Shown here in pieces: positions 1-8,073 of a DNA stretch of 24,733 nt. Under the pieces are notes generated by a model. It was not told where the DNA came from, made no database searches, and saw only the letters and a program-made list of their open reading frames with translations. Each line of letters begins with the position of its first letter. The first letter of the stretch is position 1. A program made the translations under genes and the position numbers. Origin of the DNA: Erysipelotrichia bacterium (GTDB lineage Bacteria > Bacillota_I > Bacilli_A > Erysipelotrichales > Erysipelotrichaceae); the NCBI GenBank assembly GCA_009929095.1, contig SABF01000006.1, positions 1 to 24,733 of the forward strand, read 5' to 3'.

Positions 1-710
1 GTCCATCATTCACCAGTGAACATATCCTGGCAGCAATCCTGTTTCAGCGAACGATGGAAAGCGAGATTGAAGGAAAGATGACAGCCGATTATCTGTGGGA
101 AGAAAAGGGGATTATTCCAATTCTGAAAGTGGATAAGGGTCTGACAGAACTGAATCATGGAGTCCAGGTCATGAAACCGATCCCGGATCTTGAGGAAGTT
201 CTGAAACTTGCAGTTAAGCGCCATATCTTCGGCACCAAGATGCGTTCTGTCATCAAGGCGGCAGATGCAGAAGGAATCAAAGCAATCACAGATCAGCAGT
301 TTGAGATTGGTGAAAAGATTTATGCGGCCGGACTGATTCCGATTCTGGAGCCGGAAGTTGATATTCATATTGAAGATAAGGCTGCGGCAGAAGATATCCT
401 GCTGGCTGAAATTAAGAAACATCTGGCAGCCCTTCCGGAAGATACCAGACTGATGTTCAAACTCAGTATTCCGACTCAGGCAGGACTTTATAGCATACTG
501 ATGAATGATCCGCATGTTGTAAGAGTTGTGGCATTGAGCGGCGGATATTCGAGAATGGATGCAGACAGACTGCTGGCTGAAAATCCGGGACTGATTGCCA
601 GTTTCTCCCGTGCACTGCTGAATGAACTGAACATTCATCAGACCGAAGAAGAGTTCAACCAGGTGCTGGGTACAGCAGTTGATGAAATATACAGAGCTTC
701 CATCAGCTGA
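1..710 (+). CDS. fda: Class I fructose-bisphosphate aldolase, 3' part
   Basis: The reading frame is open from base 3 and stops at TGA 708-710, so 235 codons are visible and the gene enters from the left. The translation matches the bacterial class I Fda family of about 295 residues, so roughly 60 N-terminal residues are missing. Recognisable family stretches are 'TADYLWEEKGIIP', 'KVDKGL', 'IFGTKMRSVI', 'PILEPEVDIH', 'FKLSIPT' (the Lys at 459-461 is the probable Schiff-base lysine), 'VVALSGGYSR' and 'IASFSRALL'. The enzyme reversibly cleaves fructose 1,6-bisphosphate to dihydroxyacetone phosphate and glyceraldehyde 3-phosphate in glycolysis and gluconeogenesis, in the cytosol, without a metal. 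A hairpin terminator follows about 50 bases after the stop, so it ends its transcription unit. An internal ATG at 54 is not the true start, because homology continues upstream of it. Confidence 0.95.
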   Translation, partial: PSFTSEHILAAILFQRTMESEIEGKMTADYLWEEKGIIPILKVDKGLTELNHGVQVMKPIPDLEEVLKLAVKRHIFGTKMRSVIKAADAEGIKAITDQQFEIGEKIYAAGLIPILEPEVDIHIEDKAAAEDILLAEIKKHLAALPEDTRLMFKLSIPTQAGLYSILMNDPHVVRVVALSGGYSRMDADRLLAENPGLIASFSRALLNELNIHQTEEEFNQVLGTAVDEIYRASIS

Positions 711-757
711 TTCAAGTTGGCAATAAACACAAAATATCAGAAAACTGAACCATTATG

Positions 758-796
758 AAAACATCCTCCATACAGCCTGTGAAGGATGTTTTAGAT
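758..796 (+). terminator. Rho-independent terminator after fda
   Basis: A perfect 10-bp inverted repeat (AAAACATCCT at 758-767, AGGATGTTTT at 783-792) encloses a 15-base loop. The right arm ends in four T. The arms are A/T-rich and the T-tract is short, so its strength is uncertain, but its position just after the aldolase stop supports the call. Confidence 0.6.
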
Positions 797-1246
797 GCAA
801 TACTTGACATTGTGTTCACTACTATAGCTGCTGTTTGACACAAGCGTAGCGGAGGACTCCATAAGTATATGCCATGCGATATATCATAGACATCTCAATC
901 ACTGCTCGACAATGTTTGATTGTAGAAATCAAGTGAAGCCTTTCGGTGCCGCCAGAGTAAATCTGCAGATTTATCAAGATGATGTGCTCTATGTTATGAC
1001 GGTTATTGGCAAGTGAAATCTGTGACTGCATGGTATGAATCTTACACTAATCCCGCCACCTAACTACCGAATTAAACAAAGGTATGTGGAGGCATGCCTA
1101 AATAAAGATACAGATTCCTGTGGGGGCCACAGTTTGGCAGACACTAAAACGAAAGCGATTTATTAGTATATTCAAACGTTTGACGGTTAATAAAGAATAT
1201 AAATGGCAACGAAACACATGACCAAGTGCTTTGTGACCAATAATGC
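797..1246. other. Gene-poor stretch, no recognised gene
   Basis: No frame here gives a protein that I recognise. A 69-codon minus-strand frame (822-1031) has no evident ribosome site and no family motif. The stretch lies just beyond the C-terminal end of the transposase relic at 1247-2192, so it may include the decayed end of that element plus other debris. I could not find terminal inverted repeats by eye. Confidence 0.4.
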
Positions 1247-2192
1247 CTATGTAGCTGACTGCAGCAATATATCTGGTTCTTTGAATTGATGTATGATTGA
1301 ACGCGTTTTGGATTTCTTAACGATCTCAGTATTCGTTCGGTATCCGAAGAATGAGTGAAGGTTATCAGTGAGATCAGTTCTCATATATGAAGGTGTATAC
1401 CCGCAGCCTTCAAATTCTGTGATGTTCATTTTGCGAAGCGTATCGTCGATTTGTTCAAAAGTGTATTCTCCATTCAGTTTTGATTCCGGAATACGATATA
1501 CAAGAAGTGCCGCAAAGCAGATCATAAAATATACTTTGATACATTCTTATCTGGATACATGGACAGGTCTGGCTTCAAAGTCGGTCTTAATAATCCGAAA
1601 GCACTCTTCTATCTGCTATTTTCTTTTATTGATTGCGACGATCTGACAAACGTCTCCGTCAATGTCTGTCACAACTGTATAGAATCCATCGTGTCAAAAT
1701 AAAACTGAAACAAGATCTGATCTGCTGCTTCGCCATCGAAAGTGACTGCAGTACTCTTTAGGAACCTTGCAGGAAGGATTAAGTATGCGTGCATATACCA
1801 GGTCAGAAAATCTGGCGCTCAGATTGTATCCGTAATCATATCGACTGCTAATGTTGCGACAGACGTTGTTAAGTCTTAAGCAGGACAGATTGACTGCAGA
1901 AATAGGTGGCTACATAGAAATAAGAGTCCTTCGTTTTTTTTGATTATTCGGTTAGGAGAAAGCTATGTAATGACAGACTCTGTTTCTTCTTTGAATTTGC
2001 CGGTTTCAATAATCGCGTTCTCTTATGCCAATTCAGCTGCTCTGTCACGATCTGTGTTCAGCGAAGCAGATAGATCCCCAGGTGAGTCGAGTTTTTGTAA
2101 GTGTGAGTAATGCTCTTACCATTCTTGTCAGTGTAGGCCTGTTGAATATAGAAGTGCTCAAAGTTCTTGGATTTGGTTATACAAAGTCGCAT
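1247..2192 (-). pseudogene. Decayed IS1634-like transposase
   Basis: Translated on the minus strand, pieces of one DDE transposase appear in the right order but in different frames. The N-terminus starts at ATG 2192-2190 ('MRLCITKSKN', 'FYIQQAYTDKNGKS'). Next comes 'LSPNRIIKKNEGLLFL...HLFLQSICPA', then 'LRLNNVCRNISSRYDYGYNL' followed by 'DLVYARILNPSCKVP'. After a large internal deletion come 'DGFYTVVTDIDGDV', 'IVAINKRK*QIEECFRIIKT', 'DFEARPVHVSR*' and the intact tail 'FAALLVYRIPESKLNGEYTF' to 'TDNLHSFFGYRT'. The conserved Trp before QIEE is now a TAG stop, and a residue after VSR is a TAA stop. Intact members are usually about 550-600 residues, and only about half remains here. The family (IS1634/IS1549 type) is assigned from the 'RRWQIEECFRIMKT' region and the N- and C-terminal signatures. 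It cannot make a working protein. Confidence 0.8.
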
Positions 2193-2338
2193 AGGACTCA
2201 TAACTAAATAATTATTAGGTATAGAAACGAAATACTTTACAAATTTAACAAGAAAAGCGGTTGCTATGCCGCGTTCCATAATTCGCAACATCATAGTACT
2301 GTCAAAGATCCGAGTTTATACGATTATCAATAAAAGTG

Positions 2339-2367
2339 TTGACAAAGGGTATTTAACGAAGTATAAA
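2339..2367 (+). promoter_or_regulatory. Sigma-A promoter of the alpha-glucoside PTS operon
   Basis: A consensus -35 TTGACA (2339-2344) and a -10 TATAAA (2362-2367) are separated by exactly 17 bases. Transcription should begin near 2374, right at the 5' edge of the folded leader. It is the only good promoter seen before the EIIA gene. I found no cre-like site near it. Confidence 0.8.
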
Positions 2368-2373
2368 TAATTT

Positions 2374-2430
2374 ATCGTGTGACTATTCAATTAGGCATGA
2401 GTCAGAAATATAGACTCATGCCTATTTCTT
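2374..2430 (+). promoter_or_regulatory. Leader terminator with divergent RAT-like antiterminator
   Basis: A perfect 12-bp hairpin (2392-2403 with 2413-2424, 9-base loop) followed by a T-rich run (2425-2430) is a strong intrinsic terminator between promoter and first gene. Immediately upstream, 2374-2400 can fold as a BglG/LicT-type RAT: lower stem TCGTG (2375-2379) with CATGA (2396-2400, one G-U pair) and upper stem CTA (2383-2385) with TAG (2392-2394). The conserved GTNACT-like core and AGGCA are retained. The RAT-like fold uses 2392-2400, the left arm of the terminator, so the two are mutually exclusive. Control by the antiterminator encoded at 2946 is inferred. Confidence 0.65.
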
Positions 2431-2463
2431 TACATTAATTGATTTGCGAACGGGGAGAAGATG

Positions 2464-2949
2464 ATGGTTACTTTTAAGAAGAAGAATACATTCACCGAGG
2501 CGTATGCTGCAGTGCATGGAAAAATTATTGATATAGGGAGTGTAAAGGATCCGACTTTCGCACAGAAGATGATTGGAGACGGTATTGCCATAATACCGGA
2601 TCAAGGAATTGTAACTGCTCCGTTTGATGGGGTAATAATTCTAATTGCAGAAACACTGCATGCATTTGGGATTTGTTCAGAAGATGGTTTAGAAGTTCTG
2701 GTGCATATAGGTATCGATACGGTGAAGCGCAAGGGCGAAGGATTCCACTCATCAGTGCAAACAGGCAGCAGAGTAAAAAGAGGAGATAAAATCCTTGATT
2801 TTGATTACAAGCGTTTACTGGAAGATCATGTGGATTTGACAACGATGATGATTCTAACCAATGCGAACGGATATGATATTGAGGGGATGCAAAGAGAAGG
2901 TGTTACGGAAAATGAACCAATGTTTCTTTTTCGGAAAAGGGAACTATGA
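2464..2949 (+). CDS. PTS EIIA component, glucose-type (stand-alone)
   Basis: This is a single-domain EIIA of the Crr/glucose superfamily, 161 residues from this start. It takes phosphate from HPr on a histidine and passes it to an EIIB domain. Visible motifs are 'IPDQGIVTAPFDGVI', 'TLHAFGI' (conserved support His) and 'EVLVHIGIDTV' with the phosphorylated His, followed by 'GEGF'. The start was chosen at the second of two adjacent ATG codons (2461 and 2464), because GGGGAG at 2452-2457 is 6 bases from 2464 but only 3 from 2461. The stop TGA overlaps the next gene's ATG (ATGA), which suggests translational coupling. The permease two genes on carries only EIIC and EIIB, so this protein is its likely phosphate donor. 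Confidence 0.9.
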   Translation: MVTFKKKNTFTEAYAAVHGKIIDIGSVKDPTFAQKMIGDGIAIIPDQGIVTAPFDGVIILIAETLHAFGICSEDGLEVLVHIGIDTVKRKGEGFHSSVQTGSRVKRGDKILDFDYKRLLEDHVDLTTMMILTNANGYDIEGMQREGVTENEPMFLFRKREL

Positions 2950-3773
2950 TTATTAGCAGAGTATTCAATAACAATGCAATTGCAGTGCTGACAGATGATG
3001 ATCTTGATGCTGTTCTGATTGGTTCCGGAATCGGCTTTGGAAAGAAAGCCGGTGAACAGGCAGATGCAGGCAGAGCAGAAAAGATTTATTACATTCAATC
3101 TGACATGCAGACAAAGTTTCTGAAGTTTCTCGGGAATGTCGACGAGACATATTTGGATATTACGGACGAAATACTTAAGCATGCATCTGAAAGAGGATTG
3201 AAGATAGCACCGCAGGTCATCGTTGCATTGACAGAGCATATCTCATTTGCAGTACAGAGATATCATGACGGTGTACACTTGCCTAATCTGATGCTGTCGG
3301 AAATACAGGCTTATTATCCAAAGGAATACGAAGTGGGAGTCTGGGGCGTAGACCTAATCAATCGTACAATGCATGAATCGTTGGATAAAGATGAAGCAGG
3401 ATACATTGCAATGCATATAATCAACGGTGCTGAGAACATGGACGTTAAGCATACCGTAGAAACACTTGAGTTTGTAAAAGGAACCATCAGTTGCATCGAA
3501 CAGAGTTACAGCATCAAGATTGACATGAACAGATTTGAGACACAGAGACTGATTACACATTTGAAGTTTCTGTCACAGCGTGTGTTTCTCAGTAAAACTT
3601 TGGATACCGACACAACCAAAGATATGTATCAATTTCTGATAGAGAAACATGCAGAGCATTCAAGATTTGCCGATCTCTATCGGGAATATATCAAAGAGAG
3701 ATTTGGATACAATCTAAGCGAACAGGAACTGGTTTATATCTTAATTCACATAACAAAATTTCTATCCAAGTAG
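2946..3773 (+). CDS. licT: LicT/BglG-family transcriptional antiterminator
   Basis: The 275-residue RNA-binding antiterminator has the family's usual length. An N-terminal co-antiterminator RNA-binding domain (about 1-56, 'RVFNNNAIAVL', 'GSGIGFGKKAG') is followed by two PTS regulation domains. The four regulatory histidines fall where LicT has them: H98 ('TEHISFAVQRY') and H157 ('AMHIINGA') in PRD1, H205 ('LITHLKFLSQR') and H268 ('ILIHITKF') in PRD2. In this family phosphorylation by the cognate EII inactivates and by HPr activates. The active dimer binds a RAT hairpin and blocks an overlapping terminator. A near-consensus RAT begins at the last base of its own stop codon (3773), and a divergent one lies in the operon leader, so it should control both its own gene and the permease. 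Start: ATGA overlap with the EIIA gene, after AAAGGG. Confidence 0.93.
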   Translation: MIISRVFNNNAIAVLTDDDLDAVLIGSGIGFGKKAGEQADAGRAEKIYYIQSDMQTKFLKFLGNVDETYLDITDEILKHASERGLKIAPQVIVALTEHISFAVQRYHDGVHLPNLMLSEIQAYYPKEYEVGVWGVDLINRTMHESLDKDEAGYIAMHIINGAENMDVKHTVETLEFVKGTISCIEQSYSIKIDMNRFETQRLITHLKFLSQRVFLSKTLDTDTTKDMYQFLIEKHAEHSRFADLYREYIKERFGYNLSEQELVYILIHITKFLSK

Positions 3774-3800
3774 GATTGTTACTGTAAGGCAGGCAAGACC
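3773..3800 (+). promoter_or_regulatory. Ribonucleic antiterminator (RAT), LicT/BglG type
   Basis: The sequence is GGATTGTTACTG (3773-3784), a short loop, then GCAGGCAAGACC (3789-3800). It differs from the well-known licS/bgl RAT pattern at one position of the 3' half (AAGACC for AAAACC) plus the variable loop. Its 3' bases 3795-3800 are also the left arm of the following terminator, giving the classic either/or arrangement. The first G is the last base of the antiterminator gene's TAG stop. Confidence 0.92.
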
Positions 3801-3839
3801 CAAAGAATGAAAAATCATTTCATTTATTGGGTCTTTCTT
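3795..3839 (+). terminator. RAT-controlled terminator between antiterminator gene and permease
   Basis: AAGACCCAA (3795-3803) pairs perfectly with TTGGGTCTT (3827-3835), and a T-rich tail follows (3832-3839). The loop contains a minor AATGA/TCATT hairpin. It overlaps the RAT by six bases, so a bound antiterminator should prevent it from forming. Confidence 0.9.
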
Positions 3840-3869
3840 CATATAGGAAGAGAAAGGGAGGAATTATTT

Positions 3870-5441
3870 ATGAAGAAAAGTCTAGAAAAGTTTACAAAAG
3901 TGATGATTCAGCCATTGATGTATCTGTCAGTGGTGGGAATTGTCATGGTGCTGGGGGCATTGCTTACAAACACCACACTGCAAGGTATTCTACCGTTTTT
4001 AAACTGGTATCCAATTAAACTATTCGGTAATCTGGTCTACAACTGTCTGATGGTTATCATCAACAACTTAAGTGCAGTATTCATTATTGGTATTGCTGCA
4101 GCAATGGCCAAGAAAGAAAAACAACATGCAGCATTGATTGGATTTATGTCCTATCTGATGTATCTGACTGCGAGCAACACAGTTCTTACAATGAACGGTA
4201 CTCTTGCAGAAGCAAGTGCTTTCCTGGGGTTGATTGGAACCGGACAGTCAAATATTCTTGGCATTCAGAACGTGGATATGAGCGTATTTGGAGGGATACT
4301 GCTTGGGCTGATTACGGGTTTTATTTATAACAAGACTTGTGATAAACAGTTTAAAGGTTCTATGCAGATCTATTCGGGGGCTCGTTTCTCATTTTTCTGC
4401 ATGATCTGGGTTGCAATGGCATTTGGTGTTGTAACAACATATGTGTGGCCTTATGCTCAGCAACTGATCTCTTCACTTGCTTCAGTGATTAAGAACACCG
4501 GCACATTTGGGCTGTTCCTATATGGAATGCTTGAACGCCTGTTGATTCCGACAGGCCTGCATCATCTGATCTATACGCCGTTTCAGTTTTCGGATCTTGG
4601 CGGAGTATTGACAGTTAATGGATCATCGTATGCAGGGGCATATTCAATAGTTATGGCAGAGATGAATATGCCTGATGTGGCGAGATTCTCTGATAGCATT
4701 TATTACATGGCAATCGGGTTTACGAAGATGTTCGGTTATGTAGGTATTGCTTTGGCATTTATTTATACTGCATACAAGAAAAATAAGAAACGTGTAAAGA
4801 GTATGATGATTCCATTAACTATATCTGCATGCCTTGCCAGCATTACTGAACCGATTGACTTTATGTACTGTTTCGCTGCGCCGGTGCTGTTCTTTGTTCA
4901 CTCATGTATTGCAGGCCTGTTCATCGCTCTGCTAAAAGTGTTTGATGTAACTGCATTCTGCGGCGGTAATCTGATTGCATCAACTCTTATGAATGTCATT
5001 GTTGGCGTAGACAAAACACATTATCCGATGATGTATCTATTAGGATTCATTGAGATCATTGTCTACTTCATCGTATTTACGTTCCTAATCAAGAAGTTCA
5101 ATATGCATACTCCTGGCCGTGAAGAAGAAAGCATAGAAATGGCAATAGACGGTATTGATACTCAATCAAGCGATGTAGTACCAGTAAAAGAAATATCTAT
5201 TTCTGAAGGCATTGACAGTCTGATAAAGGGACTGGGAGGCAAGGAAAATATTATCAGTGTAGAAAATTGCTTCACCAGACTCCGTGTATCGATAAAGGAT
5301 CCTGAAAAGGTTGATGAAGGTCTAATAAACAAAATGGCTAACAGCGGAATTGTCAGGGACAATACTGATATTCAGATCGTATTTGGCCTTCAGGTCAATT
5401 CTATTAAAACAGAAGTTGAAAAAGCACTTGAGATTAACTGA
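3870..5441 (+). CDS. PTS EIICB permease, alpha-glucoside (maltose-type)
   Basis: This 523-residue membrane permease belongs to the glucose/maltose PTS superfamily. The N-terminal EIIC domain (about 1-411, many hydrophobic spans) holds 'LIPTGLHHLIYTPFQF' (P227-H232) and the substrate-site motif 'ITEPIDFMYCF' (E327). A polar linker (about 412-446) leads to an EIIB domain with phospho-cysteine C467 in 'ENCFTRLRVSI'. It lacks EIIA, which is encoded separately at 2464. The start ATG 3870 has AGGGAGG 8 bases upstream. An in-frame ATG at 3807 was rejected because it lies inside the terminator hairpin and adds no family sequence. The neighbouring GH4 enzyme points to an alpha-glucoside such as maltose as the substrate. 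MalP, MalB, GlvC and AglA are the closest named relatives, but the exact sugar cannot be read from sequence. Confidence 0.92.
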   Translation: MKKSLEKFTKVMIQPLMYLSVVGIVMVLGALLTNTTLQGILPFLNWYPIKLFGNLVYNCLMVIINNLSAVFIIGIAAAMAKKEKQHAALIGFMSYLMYLTASNTVLTMNGTLAEASAFLGLIGTGQSNILGIQNVDMSVFGGILLGLITGFIYNKTCDKQFKGSMQIYSGARFSFFCMIWVAMAFGVVTTYVWPYAQQLISSLASVIKNTGTFGLFLYGMLERLLIPTGLHHLIYTPFQFSDLGGVLTVNGSSYAGAYSIVMAEMNMPDVARFSDSIYYMAIGFTKMFGYVGIALAFIYTAYKKNKKRVKSMMIPLTISACLASITEPIDFMYCFAAPVLFFVHSCIAGLFIALLKVFDVTAFCGGNLIASTLMNVIVGVDKTHYPMMYLLGFIEIIVYFIVFTFLIKKFNMHTPGREEESIEMAIDGIDTQSSDVVPVKEISISEGIDSLIKGLGGKENIISVENCFTRLRVSIKDPEKVDEGLINKMANSGIVRDNTDIQIVFGLQVNSIKTEVEKALEIN

Positions 5442-5458
5442 GAAAAGGAGATCACAAA

Positions 5459-6811
5459 ATGATTATTGCGATAGTAGGCGGAGGAAGTACATTTACTCCG
5501 GGAATTGTAAAGTCAGTTGCGCTTCGCAAAGATGAATTGGATGTCAATGAAATCAGACTGTTTGATATTGATAAAGAACGGCAGGATAAAGTCGCAGTGG
5601 TTGTGGACTGGATTCTACACAAAGAATTGAAAACAGACATTAAACTTACGGTGACATGCGATGAGAGAGAAGCATATACAGACGCAAGTTTCATTTTTGC
5701 ACAGATGAGAGTCGGTAAATATGCAATGCGTGAACAGGATGAAAAGATTCCACTTAGACATGGGTGCGTGGGGCAGGAAACATGTGGATGCGGAGGTATG
5801 GCATATGGCATGAGGACGATCAATCCAATGATTCATGTGATTGATTCTGTAGAAAAGTATGCAGCGAAAGACCATTGGATTCTGAATTATTCAAATCCAG
5901 CTGCAATTGTTGCGGAAGCATGCCGCAAACTCAGACCGAATGCCCGTATTATCAACATCTGTGATATGCCGATCGCGATCATAGATATGATTGCTCAGTC
6001 ATTGAATATTCCCGACTATACAAAGATCGAATATAACTATTTTGGATTGAATCACTTTGGGTGGTTTACTTCTATAACATATGAAGATCGAGATATACTC
6101 AAAGAAATTAAGTCGTATGTAGAAGAAAAGAAAATCCTACTTCCGCAGACATATATCGATGCAATTGAAGCACATAAGAAGGTCAATGACCGCCATGCAC
6201 AATCGTCATGGAATCATGTTTGGCAGTCAGTATATACTATGCTGCAGCTATTTCCGGAATATCTGCCTAATACATATCTGAACTACTATCTGCTTGCTAA
6301 AGAAGCGGTCGAGTGTTCGAATCCGGAGCATACTCGAGCAAATGAGGTCATTGAAACAAGAGAGAAGAAACTGTTTGAAGGGATTGATCATTATCTAAAA
6401 ACAGGTGTTGTGGATAAAGATACATTTTATGCCGGTGCACATGGCAACTGGATCAGTGATCTTGCAGTAGCATTAAGGGATGATACGCGTCAGAAATTTC
6501 TTGTCATTGTTGAAAATCGAGGCACAATTCCTAATATGCCATATGATGCAATGGTAGAAGTGCCTGCGTATATAGGAAAAAATGGTCCGGAAGTTATTAC
6601 GCAGAATCCCGTTCCGCTGTTCCAGCAGGGTCTGATGACACAGCAGGTTATCTGTGAAAAGCTGATTGTTGAAGGATGCACAGAAGGAAGCTATGAGAAA
6701 GTTCTGGAAGCTTTCACTTTAAATAAGACGGTGCCCAGTGCAACAGTGGCTAAAGAAATACTGGATGAAATGATTGAAGTGAATAAGGATTACTGGCCCG
6801 AGCTAAAGTAA
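5459..6811 (+). CDS. glvA: 6-phospho-alpha-glucosidase, glycoside hydrolase family 4
   Basis: The 450-residue GH4 enzyme is colinear with Bacillus GlvA/MalA and Fusobacterium MalH. It uses NAD+ and a divalent metal to open disaccharide 6'-phosphates to glucose 6-phosphate plus the other sugar unit in the cytosol. Visible features are a Rossmann nucleotide loop 'GGGSTFTPG' near residue 7, 'VGQETCG' (104-110), 'NYSNPAA' (143-149), and the metal-ligand pair C168 in 'CDMP' and H199 in 'GLNHFGW'. The CDMP form is the signature of alpha- rather than beta-specific GH4 members. It starts 17 bases after the permease stop with AAAGGAG upstream, and a terminator follows, so it is the last gene of the operon. 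It supplies the catabolic step for the sugar brought in by the EIICB permease. Confidence 0.94.
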   Translation: MIIAIVGGGSTFTPGIVKSVALRKDELDVNEIRLFDIDKERQDKVAVVVDWILHKELKTDIKLTVTCDEREAYTDASFIFAQMRVGKYAMREQDEKIPLRHGCVGQETCGCGGMAYGMRTINPMIHVIDSVEKYAAKDHWILNYSNPAAIVAEACRKLRPNARIINICDMPIAIIDMIAQSLNIPDYTKIEYNYFGLNHFGWFTSITYEDRDILKEIKSYVEEKKILLPQTYIDAIEAHKKVNDRHAQSSWNHVWQSVYTMLQLFPEYLPNTYLNYYLLAKEAVECSNPEHTRANEVIETREKKLFEGIDHYLKTGVVDKDTFYAGAHGNWISDLAVALRDDTRQKFLVIVENRGTIPNMPYDAMVEVPAYIGKNGPEVITQNPVPLFQQGLMTQQVICEKLIVEGCTEGSYEKVLEAFTLNKTVPSATVAKEILDEMIEVNKDYWPELK

Positions 6812-6821
6812 AATGAATGAG

Positions 6822-6864
6822 AACCCGCACAGCTGGATACAAAACCAGCAGTACGGGTTTTATA
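6822..6864 (+). terminator. Rho-independent terminator closing the PTS operon
   Basis: The outer stem AACCCG (6822-6827) with CGGGTT (6854-6859) encloses an inner stem GCTGG (6832-6836) with CCAGC (6845-6849). The right arm runs into TTTT. It begins 11 bases after the GH4 stop. Confidence 0.85.
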
Positions 6865-8073
6865 TAGTGTGCTGATTTGAAGGACATGGTATTCATAATG
6901 AGATGTTGTTTTCAGACACGTAAAGCAGAGTATCTATACCTTGCTTTAGAGAGATGATTTGAAATAGATGGGCTGCCTTCGCGGCGGCAGTATTGAATAT
7001 ATTCGGGTTTTTGTTCAGTATAAATAAGTCTCTCATTCCTGATGATGGTCAATTGTGATTCAACTCCAGTGTAATCGCAACAATAGTAAAAAAGAAACTG
7101 TTCAACACCTGTATTCGTTATGGATTTCAGGATTCTCATTGCGATATAACTCTGCAAACAACTTCTGTGAGAGAGCTTCACTTTAGCGATTCCAAGTCTA
7201 TACTGCCCACCGTATAATTGATAAAACAAGTGTCAAACAGTATGACCCCCATCTTTTGACGGCAATTCTCGACTGGTGAATTATTATTGGTAATACTGAT
7301 AAGGAAAAATCCATTATTTTGCAGTAAGTAAGTGCTCAATTATCACAGCAGAAACAGATAACGGCGAAGTATATTATTCAACGAGATCAATTGTAAGTAA
7401 GGAGATGAAATGCATTAACCTACTATTATTTCGTGTTTTGAATATCCCCTAAATATAAATTTAGTGGGTGTTTCGATATTGTTTAAAACATGTGCAAAAG
7501 AATTTCAGAGTCATGATCAAACTGCGGTGATCTCCTGATTATGAATAGAGGAAAAGTCATTGTTGAATTCAAACGACTGGATTTCTCTGAAATTGATTTC
7601 GTTCATGCGTAATTATTCCAAATAAATGTGTTTGTTCTGCTGTTAGTGATTATCAGGTATTTTCAAGCTGAATTTTACTGTTGCTTCTGGAAAGAATCAT
7701 TATTACGTACAAATTACTGTACGGTGTTTTCCACGAGTTTTATTGCATGTGAGATCCCTAAAAACTGCTCTATTGGTCTCTGCTCTTATCCTGGGAATGG
7801 CATGAATACTATTCTGGAAAAATGTGAGAATTGCTGATGGTATTCAGCCGAGCATTCTGTTCATCTAGAGATAAAGAAGAGTGGATTTCCCGGCTTGTCC
7901 AGGTCCATATATAATAATTGCTGTAAAGAGTTTTATAAACCCATACAGTTGTCAGAGCGCGATCTCCAGAAACCGTAAAAAAAATGGGCGGAAATGATGA
8001 TTAATTCAAATGTATGTCTTAATAATGCGATAATTCGCATGCGATGATTGTGTTTATATAATACAGACCAATC
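6865..8073. other. 1.2-kb gene-poor stretch
   Basis: No frame in either strand gives a recognisable protein. The longest frames (minus 6912-7229 and plus 7628-7837) lack a convincing ribosome site and family motifs. Visible items are an imperfect hairpin at 7441-7480 (AATATC...GATATT outside, CCCCTAAAT/ATTTAGTGGG inside), a Walker-A-like snippet on the minus strand at 7865-7921 bounded by stops, and a 6-bp palindrome ATGCGA-TAAT-TCGCAT at 8025-8040. It looks A/T-rich by eye. It resembles decayed accessory DNA, but no parent element could be named. Confidence 0.45.

Noticed and set aside
54..56. ATG 54 as the start of the aldolase
   Set aside because: The frame is open to the window edge and encodes aldolase-like sequence upstream, so the gene is truncated by the window, not short.
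822..1031. 69-codon minus-strand frame after fda
   Set aside because: No Shine-Dalgarno, no recognisable domain, and it lies in relic-like DNA.
3807..3869. Upstream in-frame ATG as start of the EIICB permease
   Set aside because: It lies inside the terminator loop and lacks a ribosome site. ATG 3870 has AGGGAGG at good spacing and matches family N-termini.
6912..7229. 105-codon minus-strand frame
   Set aside because: No family resemblance and no ribosome site seen. Composition resembles the surrounding debris.
7865..7921. Walker-A-like peptide (IIIYGPGQAGKSTLL) on the minus strand
   Set aside because: Only 18 codons lie between stops, with no Walker B or other ATPase motif recognised nearby. 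It may be a relic or chance, so it is not called a gene.
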